From Psychrobacter sp. PG1 (lineage in GTDB: Bacteria > Pseudomonadota > Gammaproteobacteria > Pseudomonadales > Moraxellaceae), in contig NZ_JABUZG010000015.1 of the NCBI RefSeq assembly GCF_014897815.1, positions 1-51,390 of the forward strand: a stretch of DNA of 51,390 nt. Reading direction: 5' to 3'. This document shows, in pieces, positions 18,084 to 26,571 of this stretch. The translations under genes and the position numbers were made by a program. The notes under the pieces are model-generated. The model was not told where the DNA came from. It was given only the letters and a program-made list of their open reading frames with translations, and did not search any database. The number at the start of each line of letters is the position of its first letter. The stretch's first letter is position 1.

Positions 18084-19844
18084 AGCCATTACAATATCAA
18101 TCGATGCCAAATACATGATGGCATCAGAGACGAGCGAGCCATTAATCACCGATGGCATCTGCTGCAAATGCGCAAATGTCGGCGTACGAATACGGGTACG
18201 ATAGCTCATCGTTGCCTTATCTGAGGTGATGTAATAGCTGTTCAAACCTTTGGTCGCTTCTACAATCGTCGTACACTCGCCCGCTGGCATCACCGGACCC
18301 CAAGATACTGAGATAAAGTGATTAATCAAGGTTTCAATATCGTTTAAGGTACGGTCTTTTGGCGGTGGTACCGCTAGTGGATGATCGGCTTTGTAAGGGC
18401 CTTGTGGCATGTTATCCATGCACTGGCGAATAATACGTAGCGACTGACGCATCTCTTCGACTTTGACCATACAGCGATCATAAGCGTCACCGTTATAACC
18501 GACTGGCACTTCAAAATCGTAATTTTCATAGCCCATGTATGGACGTGCTTTACGCAAATCAAAGTCAACGCCTGTCGCGCGCAGACCAGCGCCCGTCACG
18601 CCCCAAGCAAGTGCTTGCTTAGCATTATATTGTGCAACACCTTGGGTACGACCTTTGAGCACGCTATTTTGCAATGCCGCTTTGACATATTCGTCCAAGC
18701 GTTTTGGCATCCAATCCAAGAACTCACGAACCAGACGCTGCCAGCCACGTGGTAGATCAGCAGCAGTACCGCCGATACGGAACCAAGCGGGATGCATACG
18801 ATAGCCAGTCACGGCTTCGATGACGTCATAGGCTTTTTGGCGATCGGTAAACATATAGAATACCGGGGTCATGCCGCCCGCATCCTGAATAAACGTACCG
18901 ACGAACAGTAAGTTATTGGTAATACGGAAAAACTCGCTCATCATCACGCGAATGGTCTCAGCGCGCGGTGGAATCGTAATCCCAGCCAGCTTTTCGACCG
19001 ACATGATGTACGGCAGCTCATTCATCACACCACCGAGATAATCGATACGGTCGGTATACGGAATAAATGAGTGCCAAGTTTGACGCTCAGCCATCTTCTC
19101 TGCGCCGCGATGGTGATAGCCGATATCAGGGATACAATCGACAACTTCTTCACCATCAAGCTGCAGCACAAGTCTAAAAGCACCGTGAGCAGAGGGATGG
19201 TTAGGACCGATGTTCAAGAACATAAAGTCTTCATCACGACCTGAGCGTTTCATGCCCCATTCTTCTGGGACAAAACGCAAGTTTTCTTGCTCGTATTGTT
19301 GCTTGGCGGTGTTCAAGAAATACGGAGTAAATTCAGTCGCACGCGCATGATACTCTTTGCGCAATGGATGACCTTCCCAGTATTTTGGCAATAAGATACG
19401 GGTCAAATGCGGATGACCGGTAAAGACAATACCGAACATGTCCCACACTTCACGTTCATACCAGTTGGCATTTGGCCAAATATTGGTGGCGCTCGGCACA
19501 TTGACATCGTCTTCACTCAGCGCGACTTTAATACGCACATCACTATTACGCTCAAGCGACATTAGGTGATAAAACACCGTAAAGTCACTGTCAGGCAACC
19601 CTTGGCGATGTTGGCGTAAGCGCTCATCTATCGCTGACAAGTCAAATAGCATGACGTATGGCTGGGGTAATTTACGCAGGTATAGAAGAATATCCAGCAA
19701 ATCAGCACGTGCCACCCAAACCGTTGGAATCTCATCCACAGTGTGCTGCACGACAAACTTACCGGCATACTTCTGCTCCAGCTCGGTGATAACCGCTGGA
19801 ATAGGCTTAATATTAGGATCTATGTTTTCAACTACCGTGACCAT
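18069..19844 (-). CDS. nuoCD: NADH-quinone oxidoreductase fused subunits C/D
   Basis: Fusion of the NuoC (30 kDa, about residues 1-190) and NuoD (49 kDa, about 200-591) subunits of complex I, as in E. coli (600 residues). The NuoC part has [20 protein letters not shown]. The NuoD part has [13 protein letters not shown] near the quinone site and the family segment [11 protein letters not shown]. It ends MADCDR. An AAGGAA ribosome site lies 11 bases before the ATG. The gene is bracketed by unusually long gaps (246 bases to nuoB, 187 to nuoE), both carrying repeats. Confidence 0.97.
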   Translation of the reverse strand: MVTVVENIDPNIKPIPAVITELEQKYAGKFVVQHTVDEIPTVWVARADLLDILLYLRKLPQPYVMLFDLSAIDERLRQHRQGLPDSDFTVFYHLMSLERNSDVRIKVALSEDDVNVPSATNIWPNANWYEREVWDMFGIVFTGHPHLTRILLPKYWEGHPLRKEYHARATEFTPYFLNTAKQQYEQENLRFVPEEWGMKRSGRDEDFMFLNIGPNHPSAHGAFRLVLQLDGEEVVDCIPDIGYHHRGAEKMAERQTWHSFIPYTDRIDYLGGVMNELPYIMSVEKLAGITIPPRAETIRVMMSEFFRITNNLLFVGTFIQDAGGMTPVFYMFTDRQKAYDVIEAVTGYRMHPAWFRIGGTAADLPRGWQRLVREFLDWMPKRLDEYVKAALQNSVLKGRTQGVAQYNAKQALAWGVTGAGLRATGVDFDLRKARPYMGYENYDFEVPVGYNGDAYDRCMVKVEEMRQSLRIIRQCMDNMPQGPYKADHPLAVPPPKDRTLNDIETLINHFISVSWGPVMPAGECTTIVEATKGLNSYYITSDKATMSYRTRIRTPTFAHLQQMPSVINGSLVSDAIMYLASIDIVMADCDR

Positions 19845-19873
19845 GAATGATGTATTCCTTCATTAATAATCAT

Positions 19874-19973
19874 TGAGCTATGTTGAGCCTAACCGAGCTA
19901 TGTTAATCATAACTGAACCATGTTAATCATAACTGAACTACGCTAAACATAAGCGAACTACGATGAATATATG
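19874..19973. repeat. 20-bp degenerate tandem array, five units
   Basis: Five consecutive 20-base units start at 19874, 19894, 19914, 19934 and 19954, each following the pattern (T/C)GA(G/A)C(T/C)A(T/C)G. Units two and three differ at only three positions (CGAGCTATGTTAATCATAAC and TGAACCATGTTAATCATAAC); units one, four and five are more diverged. There are no spacers, so it is not a CRISPR. It lies in the transcribed gap between nuoB and nuoCD. Confidence 0.85.
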
Positions 19974-20090
19974 CGTACTGAGCACTTTTACGGATTGTGT
20001 ATGATTGAGCCAAACTAAAACATGATATAGCCAAATAATTTATGCCTAATATGCTGTTTCTCACATGCAGCTTGGCTACAGGCTCGCTGA

Positions 20091-20759
20091 TTAAATACTG
20101 TCTGGGCTACGCAAGTTTTTCACAGCGATACGATCTGCTTGCTTACGGTCACGCTCAGGCGTCATTTGTGGCTGATAGATACCCTGATCATTGACATGAA
20201 TACCTAGCGGGCGACGCTCTTTAGTAATCGACTCTTGCAGCAACATTAAGCCTTGGATCAACGCTTCTGGACGCGGCGGACAACCGGGCACATAGACATC
20301 AACAGGAATAATTTTATCCACGCCTTGCACGACCGAATAGATATCATACATACCGCCCGAATTGGCACAGGCACCCATCGAGATAACCCATTTTGGCTCA
20401 AGCATTTGCTCATAAAGGCGCTGAATGACCGGTGCCATTTTAACAAAGCAAGTACCAGCAACGATCATCACGTCTGCCTGACGGGGCGACGCGCGAATAA
20501 CTTCGGCACCAAAACGTGACAAATCATGAACGGCAGTTAGGGTGGTGGCATATTCGACATAACAGCAAGAGGTACCAAAGTTAAATGGCCACAGTGAGTG
20601 CTTGCGCCCCCAGTTTGCTGTTGAATGGACGAGGTCTTCGAGACGACCCATAAAGACGTTTTTATTCACTTCGTCTTCGATTGGATCATTGACCGTTTGA
20701 CTGGTCTGTGCAGGATAGACATCTGCATCAGGGTTGGCTTTTGTTAATGTGTATTTCAT
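20091..20759 (-). CDS. nuoB: NADH-quinone oxidoreductase subunit B
   Basis: Subunit carrying terminal cluster N2, which reduces quinone. Motifs include [10 protein letters not shown] with the tandem cysteines, [13 protein letters not shown] and [18 protein letters not shown] place the start at ATG 20759 (222 residues, E. coli 220), because AAAGG lies 9 bases upstream; the in-frame TTG at 20768 would sit on top of the ribosome site. It is separated from nuoA by 120 bases containing an imperfect hairpin. Confidence 0.96.
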   Translation of the reverse strand: MKYTLTKANPDADVYPAQTSQTVNDPIEDEVNKNVFMGRLEDLVHSTANWGRKHSLWPFNFGTSCCYVEYATTLTAVHDLSRFGAEVIRASPRQADVMIVAGTCFVKMAPVIQRLYEQMLEPKWVISMGACANSGGMYDIYSVVQGVDKIIPVDVYVPGCPPRPEALIQGLMLLQESITKERRPLGIHVNDQGIYQPQMTPERDRKQADRIAVKNLRSPDSI

Positions 20760-20778
20760 AACATACAACCTTTATATT

Positions 20779-20817
20779 AGGCGAAGCGCAGCAATCATCT
20801 TGCTTCCGCTATCGCCT
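20779..20817 (-). other. Imperfect hairpin in the nuoA-nuoB gap
   Basis: AGGCGA (20779-20784) pairs with TCGCCT (20812-20817), AGCG (20785-20788) with CGCT (20807-20810), and GCAA (20791-20794) with TTGC (20800-20803). The loop is five bases and there are small bulges. On the nuo transcript the structure ends 5 bases before the nuoB ribosome site, so it could affect nuoB translation or mark an RNA processing point. Confidence 0.5.
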
Positions 20818-20879
20818 GAACTTCTATTATTAATAGGCGACCATTTTACAGTAACGTGCCACAAGACAGTCAAAAGCGA

Positions 20880-21503
20880 TTAGCATTTGACTTTGTCTTG
20901 TTGCGCAGGTGTGGCAAAATCCATGGAAGTCACATTACCAGTAGTATTAATATGATCGATATTTTGCAAATGACGACGGTTGGTCTCGATATTGTTCGAG
21001 ACATTAATCTGCCCTGAAGACTGGGCTGGTATCTTGCCAGTTGGATCGACCATCAGCTCATCGACGCCATCAAACTGCGTAATATCTGCCAAATTAAAAC
21101 CTGCCGGAGCTGCATATAGACGTGGTTGCTTGCGGCGCTTGTCCGATGGTGCCCAATTCATCGCACCCAGACTGAGCTCGTATACCAAGCCTATAATCAA
21201 GATGGTAATGAATATCGCGGCAGCGGCAAAGCCTAGCCAGCCTGCTTCACGTACTGAAACGGCATAAGCGTACAAATATAGTGCTTCTAAATCAAAGATA
21301 ACGAAGAAGATTGCCACCAAATAGAATTTGGCAGACAAACGAATACGGGCGTTGCCAGCTCCGACAACACCCGCTTCAAATACTTCTTCTTTTTGTGAGC
21401 CCTGAGAGCGACCGCCAAGCAAACGCGGCACAACCAGCATAAAGACCACTAGCCCAATGGCGGCTAAGATAAAAGCAATGGCTGACCAATTAAAAGCAGA
21501 CAT
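20880..21503 (-). CDS. nuoA: NADH-quinone oxidoreductase subunit A (long C-terminal tail)
   Basis: First gene of the complex I operon. It encodes a three-helix membrane subunit near the quinone cavity. Conserved residues appear in RFSAKFYLVAIFFVIFDLEA-like form (here RLSAKFYLVAIFFVIFDLEA), with the essential membrane acidic residues. The protein is 207 residues, against 147 in E. coli. The extra part (from about 125) is hydrophilic and Asn/Gln/Asp-rich. A strong GAGGAG ribosome site precedes the ATG. Confidence 0.95.
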   Translation of the reverse strand: MSAFNWSAIAFILAAIGLVVFMLVVPRLLGGRSQGSQKEEVFEAGVVGAGNARIRLSAKFYLVAIFFVIFDLEALYLYAYAVSVREAGWLGFAAAAIFITILIIGLVYELSLGAMNWAPSDKRRKQPRLYAAPAGFNLADITQFDGVDELMVDPTGKIPAQSSGQINVSNNIETNRRHLQNIDHINTTGNVTSMDFATPAQQDKVKC

Positions 21504-22404
21504 GATAATACGTGCTCCTCACCCAATCGAGTGTCAAGCGCAGCGCGCATACTCACAAACTATAGAGTGGTAATAGCGACTGGCATAACGCAGACGAAAA
21601 CACAAAGTAACTGCCATTGGGTCTTAATAACTCAATGGCTCATATAGATACTGTGCTGGTAATAACCAATTATCAAGCTTATTGACGACGATGTCAGACA
21701 TGACCAACTATAGATACTCCGATATATAACGGAGAAAGGCTGGTCGCCTAACGCATCTTCTAACAACGTAAGATCAACGTATTAAATCAATATCATATTC
21801 GATAGTTTATTTAATTGATTTAATAGCTCATTACACGTGGTCAACAATGACGAGACAACTGGCATAAATTATTTACGTACTATACGCATATCAGTGCCTA
21901 AAAGCTAGTTTTTAACTGTATTGAACGGTCACTTTATAGGTGAAAGAAACATGTTTTTTTTACCATGAATTATGATATAGACGTTACCTTATATTAAGCC
22001 CAAATCCACATTTTTGAATGGACGCTAGTATATATAGTATAAGTCACGAAAAATTAACGCTTTTTTACTGGGTGCCGATCCTTGAACTCCTCCCCAATGT
22101 GACGGTTTTTGCTTTATAATAACCCGCCTAATTGCATGCTAGTATCAGCGGCTGTTTTAACGATGGCTCTCTTGATTAATTGTCACAAAATATTAATGGT
22201 CATGAGCGTGATTAGCGGATAGGTTGATTAACCTTATCGACGCTATGTTTTGATATCGATATGATGCAACAAGCTATAATGCTATGTTGCCGTCTTGCGC
22301 TATCGATCTGCCTCATACGTGCCGTTTTTATCTCACTGAGCAACGCTTGATATCAACACTCGCCTTTTTTGCTTTCTTTTTGCTTTTGTCTTACAGGTCA
22401 CCTT
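21504..22404. other. Long divergent intergenic region between nuoA and rep
   Basis: About 900 bases without a supported ORF, likely holding the nuo operon promoter and leader (leftward) and the rep promoter (rightward). A nested inverted repeat occurs at about 21702-21745: GACCA/TGGTC outside, CTCCG/CGGAG inside with an 8-base loop. The region is AT-rich with several TATA-like hexamers. I could not pick a convincing nuo promoter by eye, and no tRNA or recognised RNA family is visible. Confidence 0.6.
22250..22280 (+). promoter_or_regulatory. Candidate rep promoter
   Basis: TTGATA at 22250-22255 and a perfect TATAAT at 22275-22280 are separated by 19 bases, slightly longer than ideal. It lies about 125 bases upstream of the rep ATG on the same strand. 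Confidence 0.4.
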
Positions 22405-24438
22405 ATGAGTCAACTTAATCCCAAACAACAAGAAGCGATGCTCTACGTATCCGGTCCATTGCTTGTGCTAGCAGGTGCCGGCTCCGGTAAGACATCGGTG
22501 ATTACCCGCAAGATTGCGTATCTAATCGAAGAATGCAACATGCCAGCCGAGCGCATTACCGCAGTGACCTTTACCAATAAAGCGGCGCGCGAGATGAAAG
22601 CCCGTGTCAGTAAATTGCTGCCGAGTGAAAAAACTCGCGGGCTGACGGTGTCTACCTTTCACCAATTTGGGCTACAGTTTTTGCGTTATGAGCTGATTCA
22701 TACCCCGCTCAAAGGTAACTTCTCCATCATGGACAGCGACGACAGTAAGCGTTTACTGATGGAGCTGATGATGCGTGACAATTTAAGCGGCGCTGAAAGT
22801 CGTGAATTGGTCGGTAAAGCCATTAAAATGATTTCTGACTGGAAAAACGATCTGATTGAACCTGATAAGGCGATGGAAACCTTAGACGATCCAGAAGACA
22901 TGATCTTCGCGACCTTGTATGCATTATACGAGCGCAATCTGCGTGCTTATAACGCCGTTGATTTCGATGATTTGATTGTCCTGCCAACCAAGATATTACG
23001 TGAAAACAGAGAGCTGCGTGATAAATGGCAAAACCGTATTCGTTACTTGCTCGTCGATGAATATCAAGATACCAACACCGCCCAGTATGAGATGATTAAA
23101 TACTTAGTCGGACCGCAAGGGCGTTTTACCGTCGTGGGCGATGACGATCAATCAATCTATGCGTGGCGCGGTGCAAAACCTGAAAACATGGCGCTACTCA
23201 AAGAAGATTTCCCAAAACTCAAAATCGTCATGCTTGAGCAAAACTATCGCTCGACCACGCGTATTTTGACCTCTGCCAATGCCGTTATTACCAATAACGA
23301 GCATTTATTTGAAAAGAAACTCTGGTCAGATAAAGGTCAAGGTGAAAAAATTCGTATTATTAACTGCCGCAATGATGATGATGAGTCTGAGCGTGTGGCA
23401 AAAGAGATTGTCACTCATAAACTGCGTTTCGGTAATGAGTGGGAGCAATATGCCGTTCTTTATCGCAGTAACTTTCAGGCGCGCATGCTAGAAGCGCAGT
23501 TGCGTCAACTGCAAGTGCCTTATAAATTATCGGGTGGTCAGTCGTTCTTTGCGCGTAGTGAAATTAAAGACATCATGGGCTATCTGCGTTTGATTCTGAA
23601 CCCTGAAGACGACAGTGCGTTTTTACGTATTATCAATACGCCTAAGCGTGGAATGGGGCCAGCAACGCTAGAGAAGTTAGGCTTATTTTCACAAGAGCAT
23701 AGCATCTCGCTACTCGCTTCTTGTACACACGCAGGGCTCGCGCATGTTTTACCGTCGAAGGCTTATGGTACGATAAAAGAGTTCGGTGAATTTATTGAAC
23801 ATTATACGCGTGAGCTGGATCAGCATCCTGACCCTGTACCTATCGTCCGCCAAATGATTGATGAAACGGGTTATATCGACTTTGTGCGTAGCGACGCCAA
23901 AACCCCGCAACAAGAAAAAAACCGTATCGATAATATTGATATGCTCTACACTAGTATTCAATCACTGATTAATCGGGCCGAAGAAGACGAAGATCGCACC
24001 ATTGATACCATCATTCGTAAGCTGGTGTTGCTGGATATGCTCGAGCAACAGCAAGAAGAAGAAAACACCAACAAGGTTAACTTGATGACCTTGCATGCAG
24101 CAAAAGGTTTGGAATTTGATTTTGTGTATATCATGGGTCTTGAGGAAGAAATGCTACCGCACCGCAACTCTATCCTAAGCGAGACGGTCGAAGAAGAACG
24201 GCGCTTGATGTATGTCGGCATTACTCGTGCGCGTCGAGAGCTGACATTGACGTTAGCGACTCAGCGCCGTGCGGGCGGTCAGATGCGTGTCACTTCTGAA
24301 TCGCGCTTCTTAGATGAGTTACCAGAAGAGCATATCGACTGGCCAGCCAAGGCGAAAAAGAAAAAAGCGACTAAAGACCCAGAAGCCGTTGCTGATGAAT
24401 ACTTGGCTAATATTCGCGCTTTATTGGGTAATCGTTAG
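22405..24438 (+). CDS. rep: ATP-dependent DNA helicase Rep
   Basis: Superfamily 1 3'-5' DNA helicase that clears protein roadblocks and helps replication restart. Walker A AGAGSGKT is at residues 23-30. Walker B is VDEYQDTN, followed by GDDDQSIYAWRGA and QNYRS; helicase motif VI is YVGITRARRELT. Similarity to E. coli Rep runs throughout (for example the ISTFHTLGL-like VSTFHQFGL and WKNDL segments), which favours Rep over UvrD; the length is 677 (E. coli 673). I reject the upstream TTG at 22369: the ATG at 22405 has AGG 7 bases before it and matches the family N-terminus. It is divergent from nuo. Confidence 0.95.
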   Translation: MSQLNPKQQEAMLYVSGPLLVLAGAGSGKTSVITRKIAYLIEECNMPAERITAVTFTNKAAREMKARVSKLLPSEKTRGLTVSTFHQFGLQFLRYELIHTPLKGNFSIMDSDDSKRLLMELMMRDNLSGAESRELVGKAIKMISDWKNDLIEPDKAMETLDDPEDMIFATLYALYERNLRAYNAVDFDDLIVLPTKILRENRELRDKWQNRIRYLLVDEYQDTNTAQYEMIKYLVGPQGRFTVVGDDDQSIYAWRGAKPENMALLKEDFPKLKIVMLEQNYRSTTRILTSANAVITNNEHLFEKKLWSDKGQGEKIRIINCRNDDDESERVAKEIVTHKLRFGNEWEQYAVLYRSNFQARMLEAQLRQLQVPYKLSGGQSFFARSEIKDIMGYLRLILNPEDDSAFLRIINTPKRGMGPATLEKLGLFSQEHSISLLASCTHAGLAHVLPSKAYGTIKEFGEFIEHYTRELDQHPDPVPIVRQMIDETGYIDFVRSDAKTPQQEKNRIDNIDMLYTSIQSLINRAEEDEDRTIDTIIRKLVLLDMLEQQQEEENTNKVNLMTLHAAKGLEFDFVYIMGLEEEMLPHRNSILSETVEEERRLMYVGITRARRELTLTLATQRRAGGQMRVTSESRFLDELPEEHIDWPAKAKKKKATKDPEAVADEYLANIRALLGNR

Positions 24439-24550
24439 CGTTAGGCTCAACGCTTGATAGCATCAGCAGTTAGCGACATGAGAAATTAGCACTTATTCGA
24501 CATCTTAGTGTTTGTTATTATTTATACTTTCTAAAAACTTTGGAACCTTT

Positions 24551-25954
24551 ATGCCTACCCCTATGCCTGATCAGGAACGACCATCTACGCTACAGGGAGA
24601 TTACAATCCAGCAGAGTATAGCGGCGAATATAAGCTTCTATACCTGCAAAGTTTGGTTGCTGACAAGGCATACGAGGCGATTACTGAGTTTTTAGAAAAG
24701 CAGTCCAAATATGAGATTGCGAGCCTATTAGAATCGTTCCCTAGCCAAAATCGCTTATTGATTTGGGCACAAGTACCAGAAAACATCAAAGGCGAAGTGC
24801 TTGCCGAGTTAGAGTTTGATACACGCCAACCGCTGTTAGAAAACGTCTCATCGAAAGATATTTCCTTATTTACCCAAGACCTTGATGCGCAAGACATCTC
24901 TGAGATTTTAGACACCGTCACCGAAAGTGTGCGTACCTCGGTGATGGCAACCTTGGATGAAGACATCCGAGTACAGGTCAATAAGCTCGATACCTATGCT
25001 GACTGGGAAGTCGGTCGTTATATGGATCCTGACCTCATTCAGATCAGGGATGATATCACCCTTGCAGAAGTACAGAACTGGCTACGAGAAAATGACGATT
25101 TGCTCGATGATGAAAGCCAAGAGCTGCTGGTCGTCGATCAAAGCCAACAATTACTCGGGCTGCTCAGTTTGGTCGATTTGATTAAACATGATCAAACTAC
25201 TTTAGTCTCAGAATTGATTGATAACGCCATCACCATTAATGATCGCTTAGACATCCAAGATGCCGCGGCGATTTTCCGCTCAGAGGACATTCGTTTTGCC
25301 CCCGTTATTAATAGCCATGGTGAGTTGGTCGGTCAGTTAAATGGCGAGGACATCATGGAAATTATCCAAGATGATGTCGATAGCACCATGAAAAACCTCG
25401 CGGGTGTCAGCCAAGATGAAGAGCTGTTTGCGCCTATTTTAACCAGTGCCAAAAGCCGCAGTATTTGGCTAGGCATTAACCTGTGTACCGCCTTACTGGC
25501 TGCGGCTGTGATTGGTCAGTTTGAGGCGGTACTGGCAAAAGTGGTGGCGCTGGCGATACTCATGCCTGTGGTTGCGAGTATGGGCGGTATTGCTGGGTCG
25601 CAAACTCTGACAGTGGTTATTCGCGGTATGGCGATGGGTCAAATCGGTGGTTCCAACCGTTTGTGGTTATTAAATAAAGAGCTGTGGGTTGGCGCGATAA
25701 ACGGTATCATATGGGCGATAATCATGGCGATTATTGCCCAACTATGGTTTCATGACATTAAAATTAGCGCCGTCATTGGTTTTGCCATTGCCATCAATAT
25801 GACTGCTGCTAACGTTTCAGGTATTAGTATTCCACTGCTCCTAAAACGCATGAATATTGACCCTGCCCTATCCGCCTCGGTTATCTTAACCACCGTGACG
25901 GATATCGTCGGCTTTATGTCATTCTTGGGTTTGGCGAGTGTGTTGATACTATAA
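24551..25954 (+). CDS. mgtE: Magnesium transporter MgtE
   Basis: Inner-membrane Mg2+ channel/transporter gated by intracellular Mg2+. Domain order: an MgtE N-terminal superhelical domain (about 35-135, Leu-rich short helices), a CBS pair (about 140-265; LLVVDQSQQLLGLLSL and FAPVINSHGELVGQ), then five membrane helices from about 300, including the pore segment PVVASMGGIAGSQTLTVVIRG. The start is ATG 24551 with GGA 6 bases upstream, giving 467 residues; the earlier TTG at 24512 is unlikely. Monocistronic-looking, between rep and dut. Confidence 0.94.
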   Translation: MPTPMPDQERPSTLQGDYNPAEYSGEYKLLYLQSLVADKAYEAITEFLEKQSKYEIASLLESFPSQNRLLIWAQVPENIKGEVLAELEFDTRQPLLENVSSKDISLFTQDLDAQDISEILDTVTESVRTSVMATLDEDIRVQVNKLDTYADWEVGRYMDPDLIQIRDDITLAEVQNWLRENDDLLDDESQELLVVDQSQQLLGLLSLVDLIKHDQTTLVSELIDNAITINDRLDIQDAAAIFRSEDIRFAPVINSHGELVGQLNGEDIMEIIQDDVDSTMKNLAGVSQDEELFAPILTSAKSRSIWLGINLCTALLAAAVIGQFEAVLAKVVALAILMPVVASMGGIAGSQTLTVVIRGMAMGQIGGSNRLWLLNKELWVGAINGIIWAIIMAIIAQLWFHDIKISAVIGFAIAINMTAANVSGISIPLLLKRMNIDPALSASVILTTVTDIVGFMSFLGLASVLIL

Positions 25955-26016
25955 TCACATAGCCAACGTTCAAACAATATTATTTAGAAACTATCCAACC
26001 GTTAAGTGAGTGCGTT

Positions 26017-26481
26017 ATGCAAGCTGTACAAGTTAAAGTATTAAACCCTAAAATTACTGAAGATAAAGCGTTCTCGTTACCGACACGCGCCACTGATGGC
26101 AGCGCTGGTATCGACTTGCGCGCTTGTATTGATGAGCCATTGACGATTAAAGCAGGTGCCACACATTTAATTGGTACTGGTTTGGCGGTTTATATCCAAG
26201 ACCCTAACTTTGCAGGGATGATTTTACCGCGCTCAGGTCTTGGTCATAAGCACGGTATCGTCTTGGGTAATTTAGTTGGCTTAATTGATGCCGATTATCA
26301 AGGTGAGCTGATGGTCAGTATTTGGAATCGTAGTAATGAAGACTTTGTGTTGAATCCTGCGGAACGTATGGCACAATATGTCGTCGTACCCGTTGCCCGC
26401 CCTGAGTTTGAAGTGGTGTCAGAGTTTAGTGATACCAGTGCACGCGGTGCAGGCGGCTTTGGACATTCAGGCCGCCAGTAA
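26017..26481 (+). CDS. dut: Deoxyuridine 5'-triphosphate nucleotidohydrolase (dUTPase)
   Basis: Trimeric dUTPase that hydrolyses dUTP to dUMP, keeping uracil out of DNA and supplying dTMP synthesis. All five family motifs are present: [31 protein letters not shown] with the catalytic Asp, ERMAQ and the C-terminal P-loop-like [12 protein letters not shown]. The 154-residue length is typical. It precedes algC and argB, an order shared with pseudomonads. Confidence 0.97.
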   Translation: MQAVQVKVLNPKITEDKAFSLPTRATDGSAGIDLRACIDEPLTIKAGATHLIGTGLAVYIQDPNFAGMILPRSGLGHKHGIVLGNLVGLIDADYQGELMVSIWNRSNEDFVLNPAERMAQYVVVPVARPEFEVVSEFSDTSARGAGGFGHSGRQ

Positions 26482-26571
26482 TTAGTTATCATTACTGATT
26501 TGCCATTTTAATTGTATTTTAGTCATCACAAAATCACCAGCACGTGAATCACGCCATAAGGAGAATAAGCG

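Noticed and set aside
19874..19973. CRISPR array
   Set aside because: Units are contiguous with no spacers, degenerate, and no cas genes are in the window.
22369..22404. Upstream TTG start for rep
   Set aside because: Adds 12 residues unlike the family; ATG 22405 has a well-placed ribosome site and matches the Rep N-terminus.
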